This document shows positions 51,419 to 64,000 of a stretch of DNA of 64,000 bases, piece by piece (within the stretch, counting starts at the first letter, position 1; every line of letters begins with the position of its first letter). The notes under the pieces were generated by a model. It did no database searches. It was given only the letters and a program-made list of their open reading frames with translations, and was not told the origin of the DNA. The translations under genes were made by a program, and so were the position numbers. Origin of the DNA: Onchocerca lupi (taxonomy: Eukaryota; Nematoda; Chromadorea; Rhabditida; Onchocercidae); contig JAOVVO010000376.1 of the NCBI GenBank assembly GCA_028564675.1, positions 1 through 64,000 on the forward strand, read 5' to 3'.

Positions 51419-54400
51419 TCAGGTTAAAGGCTCTGCTTTTGAAGCGTTACGAAACAAGCAAAAACAAAGTACTTTTCGTTTATCCGTTTTATGATTGTTT
51501 AACATTGGTGAAGTTAATTTGGGCATTGTTTTTGAGATATCTTCTGACTGAAAAAAATTTTTTTAAAAATTACAACATTTAAAAGATAATTTTTTAACAT
51601 TATTATATTAACTTATTAGCACAGACTTATTTTGTCAAATGAAAAATGAAAAAATTGAAATTGAAAATTGGATTATATTTGTTAATTGCATTCATATTTT
51701 TATAGATTTGATTTTAATAAATAATTTATTCGAAGATTTCTTTTTTTAATGATTTTTTTTTTTTTTTTTTGAAAGAAATTTCAAAGCAAAAAGATAGTTC
51801 GTACGTTTGGAATACTTTGCGATTTAGCCAAACTTGATAAACTTTGCTGCATAATGGAACAATAAGAAAAATATACACGTTTACGATAACGCCATCTTGA
51901 ATTATCTAATGCAACTCTGCAAAAAAATAAGATGGCAATTTTACAACAATTTTGAATTAATTAGAAATTCAGGAAAAATATGATCTACCAGAACTTCCGG
52001 GGGAAGTATTGCAATCCGAAAATTTTATGATGAAAAATTCCTTATCATAGATAAAAATCTACATTATATTAATAATTACATATTATTATCAATCATTTCT
52101 GTAATTTCTAATTGTTTCAAATTAGAGTAATTTAGTAATGTTAATAAATCGATTTCCAAATCATTTCCTAACCGTAATCTAGGCAATTTATTCATTGCCA
52201 TATATTTTAAAAAAGAAGAAAAACAGAATATTTTAAAAACAATAATTTTTAATGATATATGATATCTCACAAAAGCCTACTGTAGCCTACAATGGAATAC
52301 GATAATCTATGACAATGTACAGTAATTTATAATGGTATGCAATAACCTAGGAATAATAAATTGTGATAACGTAATATAATCACTTGTAAAATATATAAAA
52401 TTTAATAATGCAATATTTATTTTCGTTTGATTATTAATTTAATTTCGATCTACCTAAATCGTTTCGTTTCACTGATAAACATATAAACTGCTTTTGTCAT
52501 TAAGCGCAAATAAAGCTCAACGAAGATGAAAATGACGGAGATAACGGCTGCAGTACGGATCAGGAATGGATCATTTTGAGCAAATAAATATTCCTCATTA
52601 TAGCCACCAATATCAGCCGTGAAAATAAACGTGGCATCAAGGAGCAGAAAAACACAGGTAATATATTGGAATATCATTTGTTGTTTGAGTAAATAAGCAT
52701 GCTTTACTAAAATAGCAATCAAGAATAGCACCTGAAATTTAATTTCAGGATGCAATCCTTTCAAAAATAATCTCAAAATGCATATTTTAATTTTGAAATA
52801 ATCCATATTATAATTTCAAATATAATAATATATTTCAGTCAAAGAATTTTTAATAAGAAATTAACTTTATTATAAAGAAATTGTAAAAATAACAAAAATG
52901 GTTTATTTTGCTAAAAATTCAAAGCAATAATTTTCCCACTATATCTGTGATCTTATGAATCAGTATGGAATGAATGAAATAAATGATAGATCGCATGATC
53001 GTTGAGTGGATGGCAAAATTTTCAAATTCTTGAAAATTTATATTTAAAAATAATTATTTTAAAATTTTGCAAATTAACATTCAACAAATTGACATTTTAA
53101 AAATTTACAATTTAACATTTCGGAAATTAATAACGAATAAAGTTTCTGGAAATTCTAAAACTACATGATTCTAAAATAGGAATATTATTTTTTGAAAGTA
53201 TTTTAAATTTGAAGACTTACTTTTGCGCTAAAAAATATACTAAACTGTAGTAATGTGATGAAGCATACAAATGCTGCAATATTTCGATTTTCTGAAGTGA
53301 GAAATGCTATACCATAGTGAAGGGAATAAAGTAGTAAAAGTAAAATACCAAAAATCCATTCAATTGCGAAAACAACAATTCCCCTACAAATAAGAATATA
53401 ATCGATAAAAGTATATTTGACATGTCTTTTAATTAAAAAGGTTTTTAATGAAAAAATGAAATGAAATTTAAATATTCATTTCATTTATACGCACGAAATA
53501 TTCAATAATAAAATATCATTTGAGTTCATTTATTCTTCTTTTTTTTTATATTTTGTGAGTTTTTGAGAACTTCATAGTGTAATTAATTAAATGATTAATT
53601 GTTTCTATAAATCTGGACATTATTCATACTATGACGGATAAAAAAAATACGATATTATTAGCTAATAAATTTATCTATCAAACTCTTCATGTCATTTATT
53701 TTATCGCATCTTTTCCAAAATTTTGTGGATGATCGTTAGAGTTATGAGATGAATGAATTGGTAAAATTCCAATTAAGTGACATGATTATGTAATGTGATA
53801 TGATTGAAAACAGAATGAAATTTTCGAAAAAATGGAAATAATTAAAATATATGATTTCGTATTAATCTCCTGTTTGTCATTTTGGACACTATGGATTAAA
53901 AATGAAAGAAATTAGATATAAAAAATATTAGAAATGAAAAATTTAGAAATAGAAGTATTGAAACTGTTTATTAACTATTGAAATTAAATGAATAAGTGTT
54001 GGAATTATTATCTAATTGGAATTGAAAAAAAATAGGACAAGAAATGATGACAAATTATACCAGGAACGACATGCTGGTACCGGTTCTTTTTTCCAGCAAA
54101 ATGGCATCATAAATTTTGGATCTTGCGCATCGAATCGTTCCGGGCCAACAAGTTCACGTACTTCGATTGGACAATTTACTGGCCAGTTAAATTTCATTTC
54201 TGTAGAAATGAAAAAAATGCATTTTTAAAAATTTGCTTAATTTCAAATTAAAGTAAAATGTGTTAAATTAATTGTACTTTTTACTTCAATTTTGGATTTG
54301 CGAAATTATGATTTTTTAAATCAACGATTTTCTAAAATTTAAAAAATAAATAAGCTTGTGAAATTTTAACATGAAAGATCTAAAATTGATTATAGTGATT

Positions 54401-55496
54401 AAATGTTGCTTGTATTATTACCTGAAATATAATATTTTCAATATTTATATGAAAAAAGTTATTGAATGACCTTTTTTATTTGTGATGCAGTTTCAAAGTA
54501 CGCATTAAAAATGTTCGCTAAAAATATTTCCACAACGAATATTATAAACAGAAGTTAAAAAATCAATCAATAAATGATAGTATTTCTTATTTTTGAAAAA
54601 TAATGATATTTTACTATATTAAAAAAATAAAAAAATGTAACGAAAACGAAAGAAAGAAATGATTGTTTTATTTTTTTTTTTTTTGAAATGAATAAAAAAA
54701 TACATTAAGAAACGGAATTTAGATGTTTGGAAATGAAATTTCAATTTGAAATGCAGGAAAATTAGTCCATTTTTATAAATAAATATTATTTTTTCAAGTT
54801 TTTCATTGAAATAATTTTGGTTGCTTACATTCAGTTCAGATATTCGTCGACATTTTAATTAATCAATCACCCTGGTAGATTAAAATAATCATAAATTTTG
54901 CTAGCTAACATTTCCATTTATATTCCTGGGCTTGACTGCGCAAAATTCCAGGATGTATTGTATAAATCATGACTATTCCTTGGATATGATTCGATCTTTC
55001 TCATATTCACAATATAATAAAGTTTTAAAATTTGATTTTGATTTTGCAAGAAATAATTAATTAAGAACTTGAATAACTGATAGAAATTAAAATATGCAAT
55101 AACTTGCATTGCCGATTCAGTTTGATCATGGATTAAACAAACGCAATCCAAAATTTTATTAGTGACATGGAAAATTGGCACAGAAAATTGGTATAACTGG
55201 AAAGAATTCGATTGTAACTTATTTATTAAAATTAATTGGATTTAATTAAAATAGTATATAATTCGAGAGGATATAATTTCAATAATTATGCATAATTAAT
55301 TGAAAAATTATGTTAGAAAATTCTGCGCAAATAATTAGAGAATCAAATTTTTTTCAAATTTCAAAAGATAAAATCAAAATTAATGAATCATTTTAATTAT
55401 TAATTAGAAAAAAAAAATACCTGATTTATCGGCAAGTATTCGCCATCCATTTGCAATATCCTTTCGACAGTCATCCACGAATTCTCGGAAATTCAT
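51419..55496 (-). CDS. Multi-pass membrane protein (about four helices), unidentified
   Basis: Six exons join in phase: 55433-55496 (MNFREFVDDCRKDIANGWRI), about 54052-54201 (NWPVNCPIEVRELVGPERFD, then CWKKEPVPACRS), about 53220-53386, 52457-52732, about 51820-51917 and 51419-51549. The middle exons give hydrophobic helices: GIVVFAIEWIFGILLLLLYS, NIAAFVCFITLLQFSIFF, VLFLIAILVKHAYLL, IFQYITCVFLLLDATFIF and RTAAVISVIFIFVELYL. The N-terminus is soluble with two Cys-Trp patches, and the C-terminus is basic (RWRYRKRVYFSYC) ending NASKAEPLT. Total length is around 300 residues. I recognise no family; it resembles nematode-specific tetraspan proteins only in layout. Confidence 0.75.
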
Positions 55497-55605
55497 TCTT
55501 TTACGATAGTAGTGTTGAGAAGATAGGTTAATTCCGTCAGGTATATACAGGCCGGTAACTCAATGAATCAGAGAGCCAGCACCTGTCTACAAACACACCT
55601 TTGCA

Positions 55606-55770
55606 ATTAATTGATTAATTCATTGATAAATAACACAAACAGAGACATACACACATACATTCACATACATGCATACACTCACATACATACATACATCCAC
55701 ACACATACAAACATACACGTACGTAAACACATACACGCACAGACACAGGTAAATACATAGCATACATACA
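55606..55770. repeat. (TACA)n-type microsatellite
   Basis: About 165 bases of imperfect ACATACAT/CACACATA repeats just upstream of the tetraspan gene's start. Purine-pyrimidine alternation of this kind can adopt non-B forms, but here it is simply a microsatellite, within 120 bases of the putative 5' end of the membrane-protein gene. Confidence 0.85.
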
Positions 55771-58674
55771 CGTTGGCCAACCGGTCAAATGAGAACATTC
55801 ATAGCTGTCAATTTTAATTAATGTTCATTGGCAAACGTGCTAATTAGGGAGAAATATTTCTTTGTTCATTAAAAAATAAAGGAACCTTGGAAAGTTAGAA
55901 ATGCCAGTAAATACGCGATATCGCGGGATTTCTTTTTTAATTCCATTTCTCATTTTCAAAAATTTTCAATTATTCGGATTTTTTTACTTTGGCGTATCAT
56001 GATTTATTTCCAGCAAATGAAAACTTGATTGATGATACGTTTACAAACGATCATTATTGATTTCTTGATTCAAATATAAGCATAAAATACCAAATACAAG
56101 AATTAATTCAAATTTGCGGACAGGCACAATTTTTTTTTGATAACAAATTACTTCCTCTTAGAAAAGTTGCAAAAAAAGAAAAGTTGCTGGAAAAAATTCA
56201 AAAAAAAAAAAAAAAAAAAAAATGATGGAACAATTCTCTCGCTGTTTTTTTTTTTCAGTTCCTTTTTTTGAAAATTCATCATTCAAATATTGTTACAAAG
56301 CAAACGATTAAATACTGCAGTTGAAATATGTGAACGAATAAATTTGATCGATTTACAGAGAATTTCAATGAAAAAATCAATGATTTAATATGGGGATAGA
56401 TAAATTTGACCTCATTTAAATATTTCCTTCTATTGCTTCTATTCTCCTCATTTTTGAAAACTCAAAAAAAAGTTTTGTTTCTTTTTTTTTTTTTATTATC
56501 TCAGTATTGTTTGAAAAAAAATAATAGCAGCTATAAAACAATTTTTGGCTGAAAATTTATAAAATTCAAATAAATGGTAAAAGTATTTGTTCGTTAATTT
56601 TCAGAAGAAATTGTTAAATTGATTTTCATTCCTTCAAAAAATAGCTAATCAATATTAATTGACTGAACTTTCAAAATCATTTTTTTTTTCTTTAAAAAAG
56701 TGAAAAAAGAACAAAAATCACATTGATATGTATATTATCATTTAAGTCAGTGGATAGATCAAATATAAAGTGTCAATTAGTCGTGAAGTGCATGCAAAAA
56801 CATTATTATATTTATTAATTATTGCGTTGCATAAAGTAATTTTACAAATATATAAAATTTATGAACAATAATGTAATAATAATTTATGATTAGTTATCTG
56901 CGATCAATCAAGACAATCAATATTGCCATACTTTAACATGCAAAAAGTAAAAATTATATAAATTCAGTTTTATCTAACTATTTAAAAAAAAAAAAAAAAA
57001 GAGAAAAGTATCTCTTACTTTCTCTAATTTTGAAAAAATTTAGTTTTGTTCAAACCAAATCAGTCATACATGGTAAAAAATCACGCCTATTGTTAGTGAA
57101 ATCATTTAAAAATGCTTGCTAATTCTATAAAAATGATTGAAAATTCTTAACTTTATTAATAAATGTTTCTTACGATCAAATGAAAAATTTTCTCCTTTAC
57201 TAATTACACAAAAACGAAGGAAAAAACTCAATGAAAATCAGCGATTAATTGCTGAAATAACTGGATGTTCAAATGCAGTGAGATTCTAATTGAAGTTGAA
57301 GTTAAAATACAAATATATTTTGGTGTTAGAAATTTATTTCATTTTTTCAGTGCGAAAGAAACAGAAAAACTTCTAATATTTTCTGACTTCTGATTTCATT
57401 TCGTATGATAATATCAATCGTTATTTCAGCTATTTAAAAATTTTTTTATTTTTTAAATTTATGGTGATTTCATAAGATTAATTTAGGGTTAATTTAAAGT
57501 AAATTGAGTCAATTACATGGGGTGAATTTTCGGTTTTTTTTGAAAAATTTTGCAAATAAAATGATTAAGTGGATGTAAAATACAAATTGATGCGAACTTT
57601 TTATTGCTCGAAACTAGCAGATTGAAAAATGAAATACATGAAATTCAACATTCAAAATGCATGTCATTTTGATGATAATTTTTCTGTGATAGTAAAATAA
57701 GCATTTATTTAAAAAAAATTTCATGTCTGAAAAAAAAACGAGTATGGCAATATGTCAAATAATTTATTGAATGAAAATTTCTTTGCATAAATTTCGCACC
57801 TCATTATTTGAAGTTTAGATTTGAATGCGACGAAAATTAATGTTACATATATAATTTCCATGAAAAAAACATATATTGTTTGAAAAACTGAACTATTATC
57901 AGACTTTCTGAATTAACGATTCGGTATAAATCACAAGCAGTTTTCCAATTCTTTATATTGATAATTTTTGAAATAAATTAAAAATAGAAAAGAATAAAAA
58001 CTGCAGTTGATCGAAGTATCGTAACTGGAAGGCTTTTCTTATTTGCAATAAATAATTTCAATCTTTGTCCTAATTAAGAAATAGCATTTTCAATAAAATT
58101 CAAAATTTAAAAAAGCACATCCACCTATATTTGCATATATACATGCATAAACATGATTCAATTTAGAATTAAAATTTCAAGTTTTTATCTTTTAAAACGA
58201 AACATAATATGCAAAGATCGATATTTATGAAAAAAATGACAATAATTGAATAATTTTTGATAATTGTAGCATTATGACAGGTATGTATGTATAACAATTA
58301 CTACAATATAGACGTTTTAAAACTTGTACTAAAATTAGTCGAATGTATTGGGAGGGATCAGTTAAAAATATGGTTAAATGATAAAAATGATAAGAAAGAA
58401 TTTATCAAATACATCATACAATTTATCAAATATACCATACTTTTTTTTTCAAATGCATCAAATATATAATTATCAGCAGATTCAATTCATTGGATTCTAT
58501 TATTTCAAGTATCAATATGAAATGAATTCATTCAAATGTTAAATAGTAAACATTTTTTTTTGAAAACAAAAAGCGGAATAATTCTTTAATTTCAACGAAA
58601 AAAACAACACACCAATACCGTTAGTTCAACGATGATCACTCGATTTACCGTTGCGATATTTCCAAATTTCCAGA
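55771..58674. other. AT-rich intergenic region
   Basis: Nearly 3 kb without a coding exon I can support. It contains poly-A or poly-T runs (56199-56221, 56470-56500, 56980-57000) and short low-complexity frames, such as one at 58287-58469 that is rich in Ile, Lys and Asn. No RNA gene was recognised. Confidence 0.55.
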
Positions 58675-60612
58675 TCAGGTTGATTTTCCGGTTCCACTTG
58701 CTCTATTATCTGTGTCCAATGGTTGTTCAGGATCTTCAAGACTTGATGAAAATTGTGAACACATAAAATACTCCAGATATGATTCATCATCCATAATTGA
58801 CCGGTTTTGCCATTCAGTTTTGTATTCTAAAGGTGATATTTGTTCCAAATTTAACTCACTTTCTGGATTTGCTAATACTTCACAACTTATTTTTTTTTCC
58901 AAAAATCTTTGAGGACTTTCTGGCTCTTGTTCGATTACGTCCATATTTGCTGTTGAACTTTGCAAAAAAGGATAAATGTCATCGGTTTCTGTGCTATCAC
59001 CATCATTTGAAATTTCTTTTGAATCATCTGATGAAATTGGCAACATTGGATCAATGGAACCAATCAAAATTCTTGATTTTTTTCCAAAAAGTTCCTCCTT
59101 TTCAAAAGATGACAAGAATTCATGGCTTTCAGAAGTTTCCGATTTTCGAGATGGACCTTGACTTTCAGATCTTATTGAACTTGTCAAACATTCTGAATGC
59201 ACTGGATCTTTTGGATTTGTTGAATACTCCAAACCTGTTGCATGTTCCGAACTTGTTAAATGCTGTGAACCTGTCACATTTTCCAGATTTGACAAGTGAT
59301 CTGAAGCTTTTGAGTGCTCCAAACTTGCTGAATGCTCCGAGTCTGTTGAATGTTCCGAATTCGCTGAGTGCTTTGAATCTGCTGAATTTTCTGAACTTGA
59401 TAAATTCTCTGAGTGTTCTGAATTTCCCGAATGCTCCAAATTCGATGAATGGTGCAACTCCGTTGAATTTTTGAAATTTGCACAATGCTCTAAACATTTC
59501 ACATCTTTTGATCTTAATAGATGTCTTGAAACTGACAAGCACTCCGAATTCATAGATTTTCTAGAATAAGCAAATCGATTGAACGGAACTTGAAACCTAT
59601 TCGCGAAAGCATCATATATTGAACATAATTTATTACCCAAACTTATTGGATTTTTTTGAAAACTTCCCGGTTTCTCTCCTTCTATATTACTTTCTCCAGT
59701 TTCCTCAAAATTCAAATTTTCTTCTGAAGTTTTATTTGAATCATCAGGTGGTGTCAAATACATGATATCATCAGAATTACTTAAAATTCTTGGACTTTTT
59801 GAGAGAACAAGCTTCTTTCTATCAGAATATGCAAAAAATTGAAGTTTGTCGGAAATTTTTAGGATTCGTGGAGCTATCATATTTTGTCGGTCTTCAATTA
59901 TTCTCGATTTCGACAAGTATTTTGAACTTTCCATACTAGTTAAATTTTCTAATTGTACTGAATCCGATGAATGCTTCAAATTTTTCAAGTTATCCAGATT
60001 GACTAAATTCTCTTCTATGATTTCTGAAGTTAGTAAAGTATATTTCGAATCCTTGTATTTGGATTCTAAAAACCGACTGCTTTGAAGATCAGTTGCATTC
60101 CCTGGATTTTCTGAAGCTGTCGTACTTTTCTGAGCTGTTTGACGCAGTGAATCTAGATGTAAAGCATTGCTCGAATCCTCTTGTTTTTCTCTAATTTGCA
60201 AATCATGCGATGCTTTAGATTGTATCAATATTCGCTCATCTGTAGTCCACATCCAATTTGAATCATAAAAATATTCGTGAGTTTGTTCGGATTCCGATGA
60301 TCGTGACATGGTGTTTAAATGAAGATAAGGACGTAAGGCTTTGAATTTTAATCGGCGATTTGGTTGATGCCCAAATTCAATGTACCAGTCATTCGGGAAA
60401 AGGCCATACTTTATAATTCTTGCTTTATTCTAAAAATAAGTAAATGATAATTTTGCCCTTAAAATTCTCTGATTGAATGCAAGATTCACTTCTCCATAAA
60501 TGCTTTTCTGACGAGAATGGCATAATTAATATTTCGAAATAAAATAACTTGCCATGATAGGTTCATTTCCACGACGATCGCTTTGACTGATTCGCTTATC
60601 ATCATTTGCCAT
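58675..60612 (-). CDS. 604-residue Ser/Glu/His-rich repeat protein, unidentified
   Basis: Exon 1 (60553-60612) reads MANDDKRISQSDRRGNEPIM and ends in a consensus GC donor, ATG|GCAAGT; exon 2 (58675-60429) follows a TTCTAG-type acceptor in phase. The N-terminal block (KARIIKYGLFPNDWYIEFG, then RRLKFKALRPYLHL) is the only compact, basic, non-repetitive part. The rest is hydrophilic and Ser/Glu-rich with no membrane segment or signal peptide. Roughly residues 365-450 are a run of short units of EHS-x-x-S/L type (SENSADSKHSANSEHSTDSE). The unusually long single exon contrasts with the fragmented neighbours. No family recognised; a disordered, possibly phosphorylated protein is plausible. Starts further inside (MSRSSESEQ at 60309) are possible. 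Confidence 0.8.
59170..59510 (-). repeat. Coding minisatellite, about 15-base EHS unit
   Basis: Within the 604-residue gene, the unit GAACATTC(A/T)GCA-x-like repeats every 15-18 bases about 18-20 times, each encoding variants of E-H-S-x-S/N/L. Copies have diverged while keeping frame. The reverse strand therefore also opens a long spurious frame (58797-59474). Confidence 0.75.
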
Positions 60613-62479
60613 GTTATTATTTGCCTTAGTAGCTAATAAATGATACAAATCGATTGAAAAGCTAAAATTCTTCAAAATGTTATAGTAAATTTAATAAAGT
60701 AATATCATCATCAAAATCAGCGTTTTTACTGGAATTTAATCTGTTTAGTAAGAAATCAGTCGATCAATTAAATCTTAGATCTCAAATATTTAATCTAATT
60801 CATTTGCTTTAACAATCTATTCCAGTACCAAAATAACACGAAATTTACTTTTACAAATTTATTAAATAGATTACAATTTATTTAATGCAAAAACAAACTT
60901 AACGAAATCTTTTCAGAACCAACAAATTATGAATACCTGTCTGAACCCTACCGAAAGTAAGTCTACTCATAATGCTAGCAAAAAGTAATATCTCATTTGG
61001 ATTGCTTAGGAATTTGAACACAATGCATACAATATGATCATTTTTGATCTTTATTATACATTAATTAATTCAGGCAGAAACATCTAGAATTTTGTTTTCT
61101 AAGCAAAAGTTTAAACTTCTGCAATTCATTGTCGAATCAAAAAATTGCAAATAACTGCTAAAATTAGAAAAATTTACACATTTTTGCTTTATTCTTTGTT
61201 TTTATTCCAATAATTTAATAATTATTCATTAATACTCGAGAGATTTTTAACCATTATAATATTACATTAAATTTCATTACATATATTTTCCAAAGTTCAT
61301 CAATTTTTTCTACTATTTTCATTTCTATTGTAAATTTTTTAAGTGCTATAAAATTACCAGAATTGTTAATTAATATCAACTATCAAAGATGATTATTAAA
61401 GCTGCTAAATGATTTTATCTGTTAGAGATAATCAAGTAATTAATGTTGAAAAAATGTTAATTTCATTCCAACGTAATGAATTTTTGTCAAAATCATTTAT
61501 GATAAAATTAATATATAATGAAATTAAAAGCGATTTATCTCGTATTTAAAATTATCTTGTCCAAAAATACGACACAAAAATCATCAACCTACAATGCTAT
61601 AACAATAGGCATTTTATTGAAATTCGAAATGATTAAATCCATTAAAAAATGCAGGAATCCATCTAAATACTTTTCCAGTTCAGACAGTAACAATTATAGA
61701 ATAGCGTATTCTGAATGTTCCATCAAATTATTCCTTTTCAATTAAAATGAAATTCGTCGCTTTCCATTTCTTAGAATTTTATTGTTAGTTTGATAGAACA
61801 AATTAACAAATTATTTCTTATAATTCCAGGATCCGATAAAATATAATTTTGTCTGGTTAAGTTACTGAACTAACAACCATACCTTTTTAAACTTTTTTTC
61901 CATCTTAAACAAATGTCGGATGCAATATTTTCGATGTTTTTATTGTTGAACTTTTAGGATATACAATAGAAATTCCTAGAAAAGTGTAGTTAGGTCAAAT
62001 GTTTATAGAAATTCTTAGAAAACTGAAGTTAGATCAAATTTTTATAGAACTTTCCATGATTCTTTCGGCGGTCAATCTTTTTCCGAAGTATTTTCATTTA
62101 TGTAGGAATGGTTCGTCGTGTTTGATATTTCCTACTTTTTCATTCATTTATTTTATTATTTTTTATTCAACGAATCATTTAATACAAGTATTAGCATATA
62201 ATGATATTGAAAAAAGAAATGAAATAATCTTATCGAACTGCAAAATTTAATTTCAAATATCAAATACCAAATTATAAAAATTTAGATTCTTATCATATCC
62301 GAAATAATTCAACAAATTAAGTTTAGAAAATATTGGAATATTATAAGCATACAAATCGATTCTTGAAAAAAGCTTTGTCAATTTTCGCCTTTTTTTTCTT
62401 TTTTTTGATAAATATCGTTGATAAAGCAACAAAATTTACGAGTTTTTTTTTTTAAATTATTATAGGCATTGCAGATATT
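60613..62479. other. Intergenic region between divergent unknown genes
   Basis: AT-rich with no supported exon. Short plus-strand frames at 61518-61745 and 61999-62250 are hydrophobic or Lys/Ile-rich and unsupported by splice sites. A near-duplicate of CCTAGAAAA(G/C)TG(T/A)AGTTAG(G/A)TCAAATGTTTATAGAA occurs around 61975-62050 (two copies of about 35 bases). Confidence 0.5.
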
Positions 62480-63976
62480 ATGGAAGGAGAACGAAAATCA
62501 AGTCATGAAGAAGCTTCAGAAGGACCGAAACAAAGTGGTGCGTGTTTTTTTTTTTCAGATCATCAAACATTTTCTAGATATTATGGAGCGAGAAAAAAAT
62601 TGAATCAACAAGATGCTTCAGATGCACCCAATCAAAGTGATAGCGAAATCAAAGTCATTGCTATCAGAGAACATCAAGCGTCGAATGTTTCTGATGAGGA
62701 TGAATGTGTAAGGAAATATTTTCTTACAGAAAAATGAGAAGTTAATTGTTATTCATTTTTTGTTTATTTATAAAATTTCTAAAACTTAAACCAACTACAA
62801 TTTCATAGTTTTATCCTTTTTCCTTAAAAGTAAAGATTATGGATACGGAAAGATAAGGCAAGTGCTGTATTAATCGAGAGATCAAAGCGAAGCTAGCGCA
62901 TTTCTTTTATATTCTTGCTATTTTTTCATTTCTCGTTTCCAATATTGAATTCTATATAATATTTACCAAATAATAAAAAATATGAAAATGTCTCCATGGA
63001 TATATTGCTAAATCTAAAGCGAAGCTTTGAATTTCCTTTATATTTAATAACTAATTTACCATTCATTCTTAAATGGTAAATTAACGGTAAACTTTTGATT
63101 TTCTAAGATCAATAAATTTCTTAAAATTTTCCTGTTCTTTAGATATTTAACGAACGAGACTATTTAACCATGGACTGGAGTAATTATAAATTTACAAATT
63201 TGGAATTTAAACTTGAAATTGGTTTTGATTTATATGGTTTCCCGAGGATTTGGAGACCAGTGCACGATGAAGCTTGGAGCACGAAGGTAGGCAGTTTATT
63301 ATTCATTAGCTTTTTTCTTATGTTTGTTGCTTTTGTTTATGGATTTTCCCTGTACGATTAAATTTGTTTCGTTTGTTTCATTCTTTTCTTTTTTTTTTTT
63401 TTTTTTTTTTTGTTCCAAGCATAGCAGGATACATTGTTTTGAGTAAAAGTATATCCTAACTCTGATTTTTTTAATAATTTTTAAACATTAAAAATTTTTG
63501 TTTTTTCTCAATTTCGTAACAATGCTAGTAACTGCAATAAAACTGTAAAGACTTTGGACTTTTTTTTTAAAGAAAATTAGTAAGTTTTCAGTTTTTTAAA
63601 ATAAATTTATGCTCATTCAAATAAAATAATATTAGGTAATAATCCGTCAAGAATTTGTAAAAGTTTGATAAAAATGTGAAAGATGCAAGTATTCTTGTTT
63701 TTCATTTTTCCGTCAGTATTTTACAATCTAACTAAAAAAAGAAAATCCGAAGAATTTCGTTTGATTAAGGCTTGGAAAAATTGTAATGAATTACAAAACT
63801 ATTAAATCAAATATTAGATAATATTAATTATTATACCAATTTGACTGTTTATGAATTCATATAATCTCTTATTTGTCAAAAATTTTAGAAATTTGAAAGT
63901 AACGAAGAGAGAGGACCATTTGATGAGTTTCGGGATTTTTGCGATAGTATTAGAAGTAATATGAGTTTGTATAATG
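62480..63976 (+). CDS. Unidentified protein, N-terminal part (runs off the right edge)
   Basis: Exons 62480-62708 (MEGERKSSHEEASEGPKQSG, then RKKLNQQDASDAPNQSDSEI), about 63143-63284 (IFNERDYLTMDWSNYKFTNL, then DLYGFPRIWRPVHDEAWSTK) and 63889-63976 (FESNEERGPFDEFRDFCDSI...) join in phase with GT-AG junctions; the last ends in a GTAAGT donor 24 bases before the window end. An acidic, low-complexity N-terminus with two related EASEGPKQSG/DASDAPNQSD units precedes a folded-looking segment with several Trp and Phe. The first exon contains a 12-T run that could be an extremely short intron but stays open if read through. I recognise no family. Confidence 0.6.
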
Positions 63977-64000
63977 GTAAGTGAATTTCCATTTGTATAT

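Noticed and set aside
61518..62250. Two plus-strand frames before the right-edge gene
   Set aside because: Ile/Lys/Phe-rich, typical of AT-rich noncoding DNA; no supporting acceptor or donor pattern.

Overview
The window is AT-rich eukaryotic DNA from an animal nuclear genome. Genes are split into many short exons with canonical GT/AG (occasionally GC/AG) junctions and no bacterial signals. Several first exons follow directly on a polypyrimidine-AG acceptor with no visible upstream exon, as expected for spliced-leader trans-splicing. Together with the conserved gene set and base composition this points to a nematode, plausibly a spirurid or filarial-type parasite; that placement is inference. 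Exon joins were read by eye from splice signals, reading phase and homology.

Layout. 34-7605 (-): a coiled-coil protein of unknown identity, running off the left edge. 8485-23287 (-): a very long, intron-rich RRP5/PDCD11 ribosome-biogenesis gene (S1 repeats, then HAT repeats). 23712-24614 (+): a G-protein gamma subunit, divergent from RRP5. 25470-32882 (-): a DDX55/Spb4-type DEAD-box helicase whose 3.4-kb intron holds a decayed Helitron; its first exon was not found. 34039-35848 (-): a small one-pass membrane protein. 36782-38053 (+): a poorly defined gene with a foldback element in its putative intron. 40676-41126 (-): TOM7. 42189-44813 (-): a CD2BP2/Lin1-type spliceosomal protein with an unusual GYF domain. 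46705-48461 (+): ARF1. 50383-51357 (-): an unknown basic C-terminal module and an orphan piece of a mitochondrial prolyl-tRNA synthetase. 51419-55496 (-): a four-helix membrane protein. 58675-60612 (-): a Ser/Glu/His repeat protein. 62480 to the right edge (+): a partial unknown gene.

Two neighbours (RRP5 and DDX55) act in large-subunit or general pre-rRNA processing and flank a Gy gene; otherwise the genes look like ordinary housekeeping neighbours, not a dedicated system. The items most worth checking are the CD2BP2 GYF domain lacking its aromatic ligand-binding residues, the orphan prolyl-tRNA synthetase exon, the Helitron in a GC-AG intron of DDX55, the long foldback element, and the 604-residue repeat protein. 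I did not find a convincing new multi-gene system.
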